Shown piece by piece: positions 1 to 7,994 of a stretch of 28,422 bases of DNA (position 1 is its first letter; the number at the start of each line of letters is the position of its first letter). The notes beneath the pieces are model-generated. The model searched no databases. It worked only from the letters and a program-made list of their open reading frames with translations, and had not been told where the DNA came from. A program made the translations under genes and the position numbers. The stretch is taken from contig DASTPP010000246.1 of assembly GCA_035762175.1 (NCBI GenBank), positions 1-28,422 of the forward strand. The letters run 5' to 3'. This DNA is from DASTPP01 sp035762175 (GTDB taxonomy: Bacteria > Myxococcota_A > Polyangia > Polyangiales > Polyangiaceae).

Positions 1-1
1 G

Positions 2-496
2 CCCTCGTACGTGCCGGCGAACGCGCCGCCGCTCGTGCTCACGGGCGAAAGCTACGTCAAGTGCGGCGCCCCCTACGCCCGCGACCTGCTCGGCAGCAAC
101 CTCCTGCCGCTCGTCGAGGGCGACCCGGTCGCCACGAAGTACGCCCGCGCCGCGCGCGACTACCAGCTCTGGGCCCTCGGCGCCGACGTCGCCTCGGGCC
201 TCGCGGGCGTCGCCGGCTTCGTCGTCGCGTTGCGCGACGACGCGGGGCAGAACGCCACCGCCGCGCAGGTGCTCCTCAACGCCAGCATCGCCCTCGCCGT
301 CCTCGGCCCCGTGCTGCACGTGCGCGCGTCCGACCGCGAGCTCGACGCCGTCAACGCCTACAACGATCGCACCGCGCCCGCCCGCCGCCGGCCCCCGGGC
401 GCCGCCGGCGAAGGCGTGCCGCCGCCGCCTTGCGACGAGCGTCCGGCCGCCCGCGCCCCGGGCCCGCCGCCCCCCTCACCCGCCGGGGCGCCGTGA
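2..496 (+). CDS. C-terminal part of a membrane protein of unknown function (5' end outside the window)
   Basis: The frame is open from the first bases of the window, so the real start lies upstream; the GTG at 11 is only an internal codon. About 160 residues are visible. Two hydrophobic stretches look like membrane helices: one around LWALGADVASGLAGVAG and one around VLLNASIALAVLGPVLHV. Between them and after them are charged residues (RASDRELDAVNAYNDR), followed by a Pro/Ala/Arg-rich tail of about 40 residues. I do not recognise the family. The TGA stop overlaps the GTG start of the next gene (GTGA), which suggests translational coupling with that second small membrane protein. The codon pattern is very strongly GC at third positions, as in the rest of the host DNA. 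Confidence 0.6.
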   Translation, partial: PSYVPANAPPLVLTGESYVKCGAPYARDLLGSNLLPLVEGDPVATKYARAARDYQLWALGADVASGLAGVAGFVVALRDDAGQNATAAQVLLNASIALAVLGPVLHVRASDRELDAVNAYNDRTAPARRRPPGAAGEGVPPPPCDERPAARAPGPPPPSPAGAP

Positions 497-804
497 AGCC
501 GCCCGCCGCCCTGCCGCTGCGCGCCGGCCTCGCCCTCGTCGCGCTCTCGTGCCTGCTCTGGGTCGCGCTGCCCTTCGTGCCGCTCGTTGACGGCCGAGCC
601 GCGCGCGCCGCCGTCGTCGCCGGCGCCCTGGTCGCCGCCGCCGAGGTCGCCTTCTGGCTCGGCCTCGCCCTCGCCGGCAAGCCCACCTGGAGCGCCATCA
701 AGGCGCGCGGCTGGCGCGGGGCGCCGCGCGAGCTCGCCCGGCTGTTCGCGCGCGGCCAGGCGACCCCGCCGCCCGCCGCCCCGCCCCGCGGCCCGCCGCC
801 TTGA
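493..804 (+). CDS. Small two-helix membrane protein, transporter-suffix-domain type
   Basis: This is a 103-residue protein starting at a GTG that overlaps the TGA of the previous gene. It has two predicted membrane helices (about residues 11-30, LALVALSCLLWVALPFVPLV, and 39-60, AAVVAGALVAAAEVAFWLGLALAG). A conserved-looking KPTWSAIKARGW motif and a Pro-rich cytoplasmic tail follow. The helix-EVxFWLGxALxGK-helix layout resembles the small proteins annotated as transporter suffix domain-containing. The function of that family is not established. Overlap with the upstream gene suggests that the two membrane proteins are made together. The family call is from memory of the motif and is moderately confident; the coding call is stronger because of the overlap and the hydrophobic pattern. 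Confidence 0.6.
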   Translation: MKPPAALPLRAGLALVALSCLLWVALPFVPLVDGRAARAAVVAGALVAAAEVAFWLGLALAGKPTWSAIKARGWRGAPRELARLFARGQATPPPAAPPRGPPP

Positions 805-876
805 CGAGCCGAGCGCCGAGCAGCTCCGCGAAGCGACGAGCTCGAGGGCGTGACGACGCCGGGCGTGACGGCCGCG

Positions 877-2403
877 TTAGCGCGGGTTGACCCGCGCCAA
901 CATGGGGCGGTTCGTGCCGGCCAGCGCCGAGTAACAACCGACGATGAGCTTGCCGTCGGGTTGGCGGTCGAGCGTTCTCGCGTAGAAGCCGGCCACGTCG
1001 GCCCCGCCGGCGTCGATGCGCAGCACGCCGTTCTCGCCGAAGCTGGGCTCGAGCGCCCCCCCGGGCCCCAGCGCGACGAGGGCCGGTCGCTTGAGCCGCT
1101 CGGGCTCGGGGCCATCGACGGAGGTCGCGAGGACGAGCGAACCGTCGGCCAGCGTCACCAGATCGACGGGCAGATCACCGCCGTCGAGGTCGAGGTCGAG
1201 CGTACCGTTTTGACCGAAGCTCGGGTCGAGGCTTCCGTCGGGCGAGAGGCGGACGACCGACGCGTCGGAGTCTACGCCGTTGGCCGAGCTTCCGACGAGG
1301 ACGACCTTGCCGCCCGGCTCTACGGCCATCGCGGTCAAGACATTGTCGCGGTAGTCAGGGTGGGCCGCCGGCGCATGGTCGAGATAGACCACGCCGCTTC
1401 GACCGAAGCTCGCCGCGGGGGTGCCGTCGGCCCCGTAGAGCGCCACCAACAGATCGCTGTCGCGTTCCGCCGCCGCGCGCGTGGGGTCGCCCCCGTAGCC
1501 GCCGACGACGATCGCGCCGTCGGCTCGGACCGAGACTTCGACGAACCAATCTTCGATGACGTCTTCGGAGCCGTCCGACGAATGGTAAACGTGGTAGCCC
1601 TTGGGCGCGGCGAACGTCGGGTCGAGCGCGCCGTCCGGCCCCAAGCGCAGGACGAAACCGTCGACCTCGAGCGAGTCGCCGTCGCGGGGCCCGCTGGGGC
1701 CGGCGGCGATGATGCGATCGCCTTGCAGCGCGAGGCTAAAGGGGCTCGCCCGAAAGGGCAGGCCCTCGACGACGGCGACGCCGCCGTCGCCGAACGTGCC
1801 GTCCCTCGAGCCGTCGGGGTTGAGGCGAACGAAGGTCGGGCGCGAGGCGAAGCCGGCGTCGGGCGTGCTGCCGGCGACGACGATCTTGCCGTCGGGTTGC
1901 AGCTGAACGGCCAGGGCCGACAGTTGAGCGACCTCGAGCTTGGCGACGCCCTGGCGGCCGAAGGCCGGGTCGGCGATGCCGTCGGCCGAGAGCCGAACGA
2001 CGACCGCGTCAGGAAACCCTCCGAGCGCGTAAATGGCCCCGTCCGGGCCGACGGTGACATCTTGGGGGTCGGCCGAGAGCTCTTCCGGGTCGCTCGGCAG
2101 GGGGAAGCCCTCGACGAAAAGAAGCCCTCTTTCGCCGAAGGCCGGGTCGAGCCCTCCGCCGCTCGCGCTACCTTGACCGTTCGCCCCGGCGCCCTGACCG
2201 CCGGCCCCGCCCACGGCCCCGCCCTGGCCGGCGGCGTTCACGCCACCTTGCCCCCCGGCGCCGCCGCGGCCGGCGCCGGCCGAGCCGCCGCCGCCTTCGC
2301 CGTTGTCATCGTTCTCGCCACAACCGCCGGCGAGCAGGCCGGAAACCACCACCCCGAGCGCAAAGAATTTTCTCGTAGAACGAATGCAATAAGAAATGCC
2401 CAT
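877..2403 (-). CDS. Delta-60 repeat lipoprotein with Gly-rich linker
   Basis: This 508-residue secreted protein starts at the ATG at 2403, with a GAGG Shine-Dalgarno about 10 nt upstream; longer upstream frames are not protein-like. The N terminus has a lipoprotein signal (Arg/Lys, hydrophobic core, then LLAGGC), so an outer-surface lipid anchor is likely. A Gly/Ala/Gln-rich linker of about 45 residues follows (residues about 33-80). The rest is a chain of delta-60 repeats, each about 50-60 residues with the pattern DPSFGxxGxxxLDxxxxxxxxAVQPDGKIVVAGS. Examples are LDPAFGERGLLFVEG, ADPAFGRQGVAKLEV and LDPSFGQNGTLDLDL, ending LDRQPDGKLIVGCYS. Such repeats probably form a beta-propeller-like fold; their ligand is unknown. 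The TAA stop lies 70 nt from the convergent small membrane protein gene. Confidence 0.88.
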   Translation of the reverse strand: MGISYCIRSTRKFFALGVVVSGLLAGGCGENDDNGEGGGGSAGAGRGGAGGQGGVNAAGQGGAVGGAGGQGAGANGQGSASGGGLDPAFGERGLLFVEGFPLPSDPEELSADPQDVTVGPDGAIYALGGFPDAVVVRLSADGIADPAFGRQGVAKLEVAQLSALAVQLQPDGKIVVAGSTPDAGFASRPTFVRLNPDGSRDGTFGDGGVAVVEGLPFRASPFSLALQGDRIIAAGPSGPRDGDSLEVDGFVLRLGPDGALDPTFAAPKGYHVYHSSDGSEDVIEDWFVEVSVRADGAIVVGGYGGDPTRAAAERDSDLLVALYGADGTPAASFGRSGVVYLDHAPAAHPDYRDNVLTAMAVEPGGKVVLVGSSANGVDSDASVVRLSPDGSLDPSFGQNGTLDLDLDGGDLPVDLVTLADGSLVLATSVDGPEPERLKRPALVALGPGGALEPSFGENGVLRIDAGGADVAGFYARTLDRQPDGKLIVGCYSALAGTNRPMLARVNPR

Positions 2404-2489
2404 TGTCGAATACCTCAAGCAATGAAAAAAGAAGTAAGACGTGGCGCGCGGCGCGCGCCGGGCGACCGCGAAGCGACGACCCAGGCCTA

Positions 2490-2602
2490 GATCGCCGCTC
2501 GGTCGAGTCGTGTCTACCCGGCGGGCGGGCTCCCTGCGGTCGGAGCCGGCAGGTGAGTTCAGGGTGCCCGGAGGGTGGACGCAACCCGACCGAGCGGCGA
2601 TC
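2490..2602. repeat. Palindromic element, copy B
   Basis: The outer 16 bases of each side (2490-2505 and 2587-2602, GATCGCCGCTCGGTCG and its complement) pair perfectly. The arms continue inward for about 15 more bases with four differences, all transitions. Read on the minus strand, the centre (2517-2575) is closely similar to the centre of the element at 5401-5518: both share GGGCACCCTGA, then CCGGCTCCGAC, then GCAGGG. It lies in the non-coding stretch upstream of the delta-60 lipoprotein gene. No gene is visible in 2404-2852. Confidence 0.7.
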
Positions 2603-2635
2603 CAAGCAAGGGCGATGCCAGCCCCGGCGCGGCGG

Positions 2636-2663
2636 GCGAAGAAAAAAAATGCGCTTTCTTCGC
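2636..2663. other. Perfect 9-bp hairpin with A-rich loop
   Basis: GCGAAGAAA (2636-2644) pairs with TTTCTTCGC (2655-2663) across a 10-nt loop. It lies in the gap between the RCC1 remnant and the delta-60 gene. It could be a weak terminator or a regulatory hairpin; nothing else supports a function. Confidence 0.35.
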
Positions 2664-2728
2664 GAACGTCGAAGCCGCCCGCGACCGACGGCGGCGCGCG
2701 ATGGGTGCGCGAAAACGCGCCCACGGCG

Positions 2729-2758
2729 GCAAGATGGGACATTCTTGTCCCATCTTGC
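2729..2758. terminator. Strong 13-bp perfect hairpin, probable terminator
   Basis: GCAAGATGGGACA (2729-2741) and its exact complement (2746-2758) flank a TTCT tetraloop. It lies about 95 nt beyond the stop of the minus-strand RCC1 remnant and about 325 nt before the delta-60 start, so it is well placed to end transcription from the former. There is no clear T run after it on either strand, so the terminator reading is an inference. Confidence 0.5.
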
Positions 2759-2852
2759 GACGTACGTCGGGCGACCGCGGCCGAAAACGTACGGCCGGCT
2801 TCGTTCGGCCCCGCGCGTCGAGCACGACGAGGTCGAAGATCGGGCTCCAGAT

Positions 2853-3369
2853 TTAGGGACGAGCCCTCGCTTGGGAACCGCTCGAAAGCCCGAACGGCGC
2901 CGGGGAGGGGGCCGAGAACGTGAGCTCGACGCCGCACTGCCCCCTCGTGTTGCGGCCCCAGCACGAGACCTTGCCATCGGCTTCGAGCATGCAGCTATGG
3001 TCGCCGCCGAGTTCGATCGCCGTCGCGCCGAAGGCGGGCAGGCCGGGCGAGCGTTCGACCAAGTTCGGATAAACCCGGTTTCCGTCGAGGGCGTCGCCGA
3101 GCTCACCCTCGTCGTTCGCCCCAGCAGTAGACCTCGCCGCCGGCGACCGCGGCGCAGGCGTGGCGGGCGCCGACGCCCAGTGCCGTCGCGCCCGCCAGCG
3201 GCGTCCCGTCGGCCGTCACGACCGGCACGGGCTCGTCGTGTTCGAGGGGGGGGCCGCCGCCGCCGAGCGAATCAGAGGCGCTGCTGCTCGCGACGGGCTG
3301 GGCTGCGGTCGCCGACACGGCGCGACGCACCTCGCGTCGGGCCCCGGCGACGGCCGCCCAGTAGGGCAC
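2853..3369 (-). pseudogene. RCC1-repeat protein remnant, frameshifted
   Basis: Two reading frames together spell consecutive RCC1 (regulator of chromosome condensation type) repeats. The first frame, from about 3369, ends GARHACAAVAGGEVYCWG. The next continues, in a different frame from about 3120, as ANDEGELGDALDGNRVYPN, then GGDHSCMLEADGKVSCWG, and stops at 2853. The CWG signatures and the conserved GxxHxC pattern are diagnostic of RCC1 propeller blades, which in bacteria occur in secreted or surface proteins. A small indel next to the first CWG breaks the frame. Full RCC1 propellers have about seven blades and 350-400 residues. Here only about two or three are present and no signal peptide or convincing start is seen, so this is a truncated remnant. 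Alternatively the indel is a sequencing error in a fragmentary gene. Confidence 0.7.
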
Positions 3370-3502
3370 GCCGACGGCGTCGTCATTGAATGGGTGCCGT
3401 GGCGGCCCGACGTTGGGGCGCGCGTCAACGCCGCGTCGCGCGCCGGGGGCTGAGGGCGCGACCGCGGGCCGCGGGCGCCGGGCGGCCCCGCGACGAAGGT
3501 CG

Positions 3503-3856
3503 CTACGCTTCTCGCACCGACCGAACGCGCGCCGCGCCGACGGCGGCCGCCGCGGCGGCGAGCAGGCACATGGTGAGCGCGAGCGCGACGTTGTGGAGCG
3601 ACTCGCCGAGGCCGATGACGGTCACGAATCGCTCGTCGGGGCCGACTTGGCCGATGGCCGCGCACGACTTGATCACGCCCGCGGTGAACCCGAGCGCCCC
3701 CGAGAAGAGCGTCATCAGGCCCGTGCTGACGAGCAGCGGCACGAGGCGCGGCTCGGGCCGGGTCGCGTAGCGCACGGCCACGCCGACGAGAATCAGGCCG
3801 AAGACCATCGTCGGAATCATGCCCGGGCCGCCTGCGGCGATTGCTTGGTAGAACAT
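3503..3856 (-). CDS. Small integral membrane protein with three predicted helices
   Basis: This is 117 residues from the ATG at 3856, which has a good Shine-Dalgarno (GGGAGGT) 6-7 nt upstream. Three hydrophobic segments are visible: MIPTMVFGLILVGVAVRYA (about 13-31), LVPLLVSTGLMTLFSGALGF (about 40-59) and HNVALALTMCLLAAAAAAVG (about 89-108). A soluble loop QVGPDERFVTVIGLGESLHN lies before the last. The motifs GMIPTMVFGL and the FxxxIGLGESLxNVALA stretch look conserved, and the general layout recalls small MotA/TolQ/ExbB-like proteins, but I cannot confirm a family. The frame is also open upstream to 4105 through a lipoprotein-like segment, so an N-terminally longer product cannot be excluded; the ribosome-binding site favours this start. 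Confidence 0.6.
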   Translation of the reverse strand: MFYQAIAAGGPGMIPTMVFGLILVGVAVRYATRPEPRLVPLLVSTGLMTLFSGALGFTAGVIKSCAAIGQVGPDERFVTVIGLGESLHNVALALTMCLLAAAAAAVGAARVRSVREA

Positions 3857-4105
3857 GAACGAACCTCCCGCGTGGTTGACCCCCGACCGACATGGGGCGC
3901 GCGACGAAAGTTCCCGCGGGGGGGCGGGGCCCGGGCCGACCCGAGCGGGCCGGCGCTTGGTAGCGACGAGGGCGTCGTCGCACGAAAGATCGTCGAGATC
4001 GAGTGGCACGAAAATCGACGACGGCTCGGGCGGCTTTGGCGGCGAGGCGCAGGCGGCCAAGGCGCCGGCCAGCCCCACGCGTTGGCAGAGGGCGACCCAT
4101 CTCAT
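3857..4105 (-). other. Lipoprotein-like N-terminal segment in frame with the small membrane protein
   Basis: From the ATG at 4105 the same frame encodes MRWVALCQRVGLAGALAACA, a typical lipobox-bearing signal, then a Pro-rich stretch and IFVPLDLDDLSCDDALVATKRRP. It then reads without a stop into the membrane protein starting at 3856. This could be a separate lipoprotein gene that lost its stop by a small indel, or the start of one longer protein. No strong ribosome-binding site is visible before 4105. Confidence 0.35.
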
Positions 4106-4226
4106 GGGCGCATGCATGATAGAGGTTGGGGCCAGGCGGCGGCCAGGCATATCGGCGGCCTTGCAACGCGCCGTACCCGATCGACGTGGCCGAGTGGTTC
4201 GGCGGCGGCGCTGACGTTATAGCCTG

Positions 4227-4262
4227 TCCGCCTCGCCTCGCCTTGCCTCGCCTCGCCTCGCT
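4227..4262. repeat. CGCCT pentanucleotide repeat
   Basis: About seven near-perfect tandem copies of CGCCT (one is CGCCTTGCCT). This is a simple repeat within a 4150-4350 stretch that shows no convincing gene. Confidence 0.6.
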
Positions 4263-4351
4263 CACGCCGGCCGCCGTCGGGCCCGTCGGCGATCGTGCGG
4301 CCCTGGTTGCAGTCGAGACGTTCGACTACGGTCGGGCAAAATGTGACGCCC

Positions 4352-4450
4352 ATGGCCACGCTCGACGAACGCTTCGAAGACGCCCCGAAGCAGGTCAAGA
4401 CGCTGAGGGTATTCGGCAACCCAACCGCCTGCTGGCCCTGTGCCCCCGCG
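4352..4450 (+). pseudogene. Possible N-terminal fragment of an acyl-CoA-binding-like protein
   Basis: From the ATG at 4352 the frame gives MATLDERFEDAPKQVKTL, which resembles the start of small acyl-CoA-binding (ACBP) domains (pattern LxERFExAxxxVKTL). Shifting frame about 20 codons later gives NRLLALC, reminiscent of the next ACBP helix (LLxLYxLYKQ). The sequence then degenerates into GC-rich filler. No ribosome-binding site is evident. The match is short and may be chance. If real, it is a dead fragment. The rest of 4450-4660 shows nothing I can identify. Confidence 0.25.
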
Positions 4451-4659
4451 GCGGGGCGCGCGTGGCCCGGCGAGGCGGGGCGGCGGGGCGGCGCTCCATT
4501 CCGTTGTCGCTGAAAAAAAAAGCCGCGAATTACCGAAGTTGAGGGCTCCGAAGCTGCGGGGGGTACGCCCGCGGCTTCGGGGGCTCGCGCCCGGGGCCGC
4601 GGCGCGCTGTCCAGGGCTTGATCGGCCCGCGGCGGGGTTCTCGGCACCCCCCGCGAGCT

Positions 4660-4905
4660 GGCCGATGGCACAGAAAGGGTACGGAGTACCCCCCCCGGGT
4701 GTGCCAGTGGCACAAAAGGGTTACTAAGTATTGGTTTCCATGTGCCACGGACCCCGGAAGGGTTACTAAGTATTGGTTTCCATGTGCCACGCGGCACAAA
4801 AGGGTTACTGAGTATTGGTTTTCATGTGCCACGCACCCCGGAAGGGTTACTCCGTAACCTTTTCTTGTGCCACCGCCCCCTGCGGGGGTTACTGAGTAGT
4901 CCGTG
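4660..4905. repeat. 42-bp tandem repeat array, about six units
   Basis: GGGTTAC recurs at 4718, 4760, 4802, 4844 and 4886, exactly 42 bp apart, with a degenerate first copy at 4677 that has lost one T. The best units carry AGGGTTACTAAGTATTGGTT and CATGTGCCACG. Units alternate between a CACAAAAGGG and a CCCCGGAAGGG version. TGGCACA and TGTGCCA at the unit borders are mutually complementary, so hairpins can form. The array is much less GC-rich than its surroundings. Because 42 is a multiple of three, all frames stay open as 14-residue repeats, but I see no start or ribosome-binding site that would make it a gene. Confidence 0.85.
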
Positions 4906-4999
4906 GGAGGCCGTCCACCCTCGTGGGGGGGTACTTGACTCTCTTGTCGAGCGCGCAGCGGATGCGCCCGCCTCGAGCCCGGGCCGAGCCTGCTGCGCG

Positions 5000-5660
5000 C
5001 CCCGTGCTCACGCAGCCCCCCGGACGCCTTCCCAGGCCTCGTCCGGTATTCGCGCTTCGTCGAGCTCAAGAAGCGCGCCCTGCTCCTGGCGACCTCGGCG
5101 ACGCGGCCGAAGTCGACGTCGGCCGGCGTGAAGAGCGCCAAGCCCTCGTGGTGGTGCTCGTCGTCGTGCCTGCCGAAGAACGCCACGAGGTCGCTGCGCG
5201 CGTCGGGCGGCGAGTCGAAACGATCGGGGTAGTCGGGCTGGTACGTGAGCGTCTTGAGCTGCGCTTCGCTGAAGGGGTTGTCGTCGCTGACGCGCGGCCG
5301 CGAAAAGCTCTGCGTCACCCCGAGCGTCGCGTCGCGAGCCCCTCGCGGCCGCGCAGGCGCAGCTGCTCGCGCCACTTCGACAGGTGCGACGAATACAGCC
5401 CCTGATACGAGCGGCGGGTGACCTTGCACGCCCTGCGGGCACCCTGAGCTCGCCTCCGGCTCCGACAGCAGGGCACCCGCCCTCCGGGCGTGCAAGGTCA
5501 CCCGCCGCTCGTATCAGGCCGGAGCAGCGCCTCGAGCTGGCCGGGCTCGGTGCACCGGTCGGCCTGCTCGACGATGGACAGCTCGTACGCGGCCGTGAAG
5601 GCGCGGCGCCGGGGTGTCGGCCCGGCGGCCGAGGCGTTCACGAGGGCGAGGGGGCGGACG
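5000..5660 (-). mobile_element. IS3-family insertion sequence remnant (orfA and orfB pieces)
   Basis: Read on the minus strand, 5620-5519 encodes an IS3 OrfA piece (RRAFTAAYELSIVEQADRCT, then EPGQLEALLR). 5400-5338 continues it (GLYSSHLSKWREQLRLRG). After an internal deletion, 5325-5020 encodes the end of the OrfB integrase core (SRPRVSDDNPFSEAQLKTLT, then HHHEGLALFTPADVDFGR). The DDE region before DDNPFSEAQ is gone, and OrfA is interrupted by the palindromic element at 5401-5518. The element cannot encode a working transposase. Ends and target duplications were not identified. Confidence 0.8.
5401..5518. repeat. Palindromic element, copy A, inserted in the IS3 remnant
   Basis: Bases 5401-5433 and 5486-5518 are perfect 33-base inverted repeats, starting CCTGATACGAGCGGCGGGTG and ending with the complement. 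The 52-bp centre is itself partly palindromic and matches the centre of the copy at 2490-2602. On the minus strand the IS3 OrfA sequence reads up to LEALLR just before the element and resumes with GLYSSHL just after it, so this looks like an insertion into a formerly continuous gene, with loss of about two codons. Confidence 0.8.
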
Positions 5661-5751
5661 ACGGCTTGGGCATGACGCGAGGCTCCGGCCTCCGCCCTGC
5701 GTTCCTACATTTTCACGGGGTGGCTGCCTCTCGTCACCGTGGCAGGTAAGG

Positions 5752-7298
5752 CTAGGGGATACGAATCGTCGAATAATACTGGGGGCCGGCGTTCCAGCTG
5801 CCGGCGTCCGAGAAGGTCGACGACCAGACCGTCGCGGTGCCGAAGTCGGTGCCCGAGTTGAGCGCGCACACAATGCCCGTCGGGCCTCGCCCGCACACGT
5901 CCGCGCGGCCGTCGCCGTTGACATCAGGGTAGCGAATTGTCGAATAATACTGGGGGCCCGCGCCCCACCCGCCGGCGTCCGAGAAGGTCGCTGACCAGAG
6001 GCCGATCGGGCCGAAGTCGGTGCCCGAGCTGAGCGCGCATTGAATGCCCGCGGCGCCCCGCCCGCACACGTCCGCGCGGCCGTCGCCGTTCAGGTCGGGG
6101 TAGCGAATCGTCGAATAATACTGGGCGCCGGCGTTCCAATTGCTGGCGTTCGAGAAGGTCGCTGACCAGACGGTCTGGGGGCCGAAGCCCGAGCCCGAAC
6201 TGAGCGCACAACGAATGCCGTCGACGCCCCGCCCGCACACGGCCGGTGCCCGAGCTGAGCGCGCACTGGACGCCCGCGATGCCCCGCCCGCACACGTCCG
6301 CGCGGCCGTCGCCGTTCAGATCGATGAACTCAATCGTCGCGTAGTACTGGGGGCCCACGCTCCAGCCGCCGGCGTCCGAAAAGGTCGGCGACCAGAGGCC
6401 CACGGGGTCGAAGCTCACGCCCCAGCTGAGGGCACAATTGACGCCGTCGACGCCCCGCCCGCACACGTCCGCGAACCCATCGCCGTTCAGATCGAACTCG
6501 AGGGGCTTGCGGGCGACGCCGTAGAGGGCGTTCAGCGCGGTCAGATCGGTGCTGGTGAACTCGCCGGTCTCGTTGGCGCGATGGCACGAGTTCATGACCG
6601 AGCCGCCGACGACCGCGGTGCTCGGCGTGCCCGGGATCAAGACGGCGCCGGTGGCGCCCGCGCCCTCGTCGCCGCCCGTGCCGCAGCTGATGGCGCGATT
6701 GAAGAAGTCGGCGTGGCGAAAGCCGAGCGTGTGGCCGATTTCGTGCGTAATGACGTGCTCGATCGTGTCGACGCCGTACGCGGCGAGCGTGCTACTGATG
6801 AGGATCGTCGGGAAGGGCACCCCGTCCGAGGGGAACCCGGCCATGCCGCTCACGCCGCCCGGCAACTCGGGCTCGACGGAGGCTCGGATGGTAAAGCCGC
6901 AGGCGGCGCTGGGCGCGCGCCATGGCGAACGAGAGCGGCCGCTCGTCGTAGTTCTGAATCGCGAGGTCGAGCGCCGTGCTGAAGACGCCCGTGAACGTCG
7001 GGCCGTCGATGCAGATCTTCCGCAGCAAGGTGTTGACGGTGTTGTTCGTGCGGTACTGCTCTTCGCTCGAGCCGCCGGCCTGCAACATCTCGCGCGACGC
7101 CGCGAGCGACACGGCGGCGTCTCGCCCGACGTAGACGACGCCCTCGACCACCGTGATGTCGTCGGCGGGGAACCCCGCCCGCCTCAGGTTGGCGACGACC
7201 TCTCGCGCCTCCTCCGGCGCTCGCGTCTCTGACGCGTGCTCGGCACAGCCGAGCGCGAACGCGCCGCACGCCACGAGCATAGTTCCTTTTTTCAACAT
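5752..7298 (-). pseudogene. M57-type HEIGH metalloprotease with FG-GAP-like repeats, two frameshifts
   Basis: The N-terminal frame (start ATG 7298, AAAGG about 10 nt upstream) gives a lipoprotein signal (GAFALGCAEH). A prodomain-like region follows (ITVVEGVVYVGRDAAVSL). Near 6915 the frame is lost in a CGCGCGC run and resumes as PSAACGFTIRAS. The zinc site is ITHEIGHTLGFRHADFF (about 6718-6765), the HExxHxxxxxH pattern of dual-action HEIGH metallopeptidases. Then come repeats of 57 residues (171 bp), each with DLNGDGRADVCGRG, CALSSGT and WSATFSDA..W..GPQYYSTI. A second break near 6240 removes about 116 bp relative to two full units. The last frame ends with TAG at 5752. The family degrades extracellular protein. 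With both breaks real, the gene is dead; errors in GC-rich repeats are the alternative. Confidence 0.8.
5756..6520 (-). repeat. 171-bp coding repeats of the M57 protein
   Basis: The GTCGAATAATACTGGG landmark (plus strand) occurs at 5768, 5939 and 6110, exactly 171 bp apart; the related GTCGCGTAGTACTGGG lies at 6336. Each unit encodes a calcium-binding-like DLNGDGRAD loop typical of FG-GAP/VCBS propeller blades. The 226-bp spacing of the last pair marks a recombinational deletion. Confidence 0.85.
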
Positions 7299-7994
7299 GG
7301 TTCAAAGCCTTTCTCGCTGCCAATTTCGCCCGCGTCGCGACATTCGTGACCACGACGGACGGCGTCGCCCGCCCCCCTCGCCGCCCCGCCGCGCTTCGAA
7401 CGAGGGCGAAAAAGTCGGCTCGGCGCCGCTCTCTGCCCCCCGTTGCGCCGCCCGCAGGGCGCGATGCGCTTTCTACCCCGACTCGGTCACGACGTTATCA
7501 TAGTCCGCGCGATTGCTTGATTGCAACAACGGCGATTCGAACTCGTCAAACCTACTAAAGCGCTCGGCGCTCGGCTACCCAACGAACCATCGCTTTGACG
7601 CCGCGCTTGAGCGAGGGCGGCGGGCGTCGCCCCGGTGGCTCGCGACGAACGGCGCCACAAGCGCCTCAAAGACCGCCGGCTCAGGTCGAGTTTCGGTGCG
7701 CCCAGAGAAGCTTGGGTGAGGAGGAACCCATGAGGATAAGCTTGGGTGAGGAGGACGCCATGTCCTTGCGGAGCAGCAGAAACCTTACGAAGCCGCTGCC
7801 CGCGCCGTGCCCGCGCCGCTTGGCCGGACAGCTCGCGGCGCCCTCCGTCGCGCTGGGTAGGGCGGGGGGCAGGGCGGAGGTCGTTCGGAGGGCCGGGGGG
7901 GAACGCCGCCCCCCATGGTGACGGTTTCGCGAGGGCCACCACCACCCCGATCGACATCAAGAAGCCGACATACTAGGGGGAAGAGGTGGGGCGA
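7299..7994. other. Intergenic region with a 30-bp direct duplication
   Basis: No convincing gene is present. At 7708-7725 and 7738-7755 the 18-mer AAGCTTGGGTGAGGAGGA is repeated exactly, 30 bp apart, with similar flanks. A short, less GC-rich stretch at 7490-7560 may carry promoter elements for the divergent genes, but no clear -35/-10 pair stands out. Confidence 0.5.

Noticed and set aside
850..2490. Plus-strand 546-codon frame opposite the delta-60 gene
   Set aside because: Antisense shadow; the minus strand carries the signal peptide, ribosome-binding site and repeats.
4180..4225. tRNA-like stretch (TGGCCGAGTGGTTCGGCGG)
   Set aside because: It resembles a Ser/Leu tRNA D-arm, but no anticodon arm, T-arm or acceptor stem can be folded around it.
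4660..4905. 42-bp repeats as a CRISPR array
   Set aside because: The units are directly adjacent with no unique spacers, and no cas gene is present.
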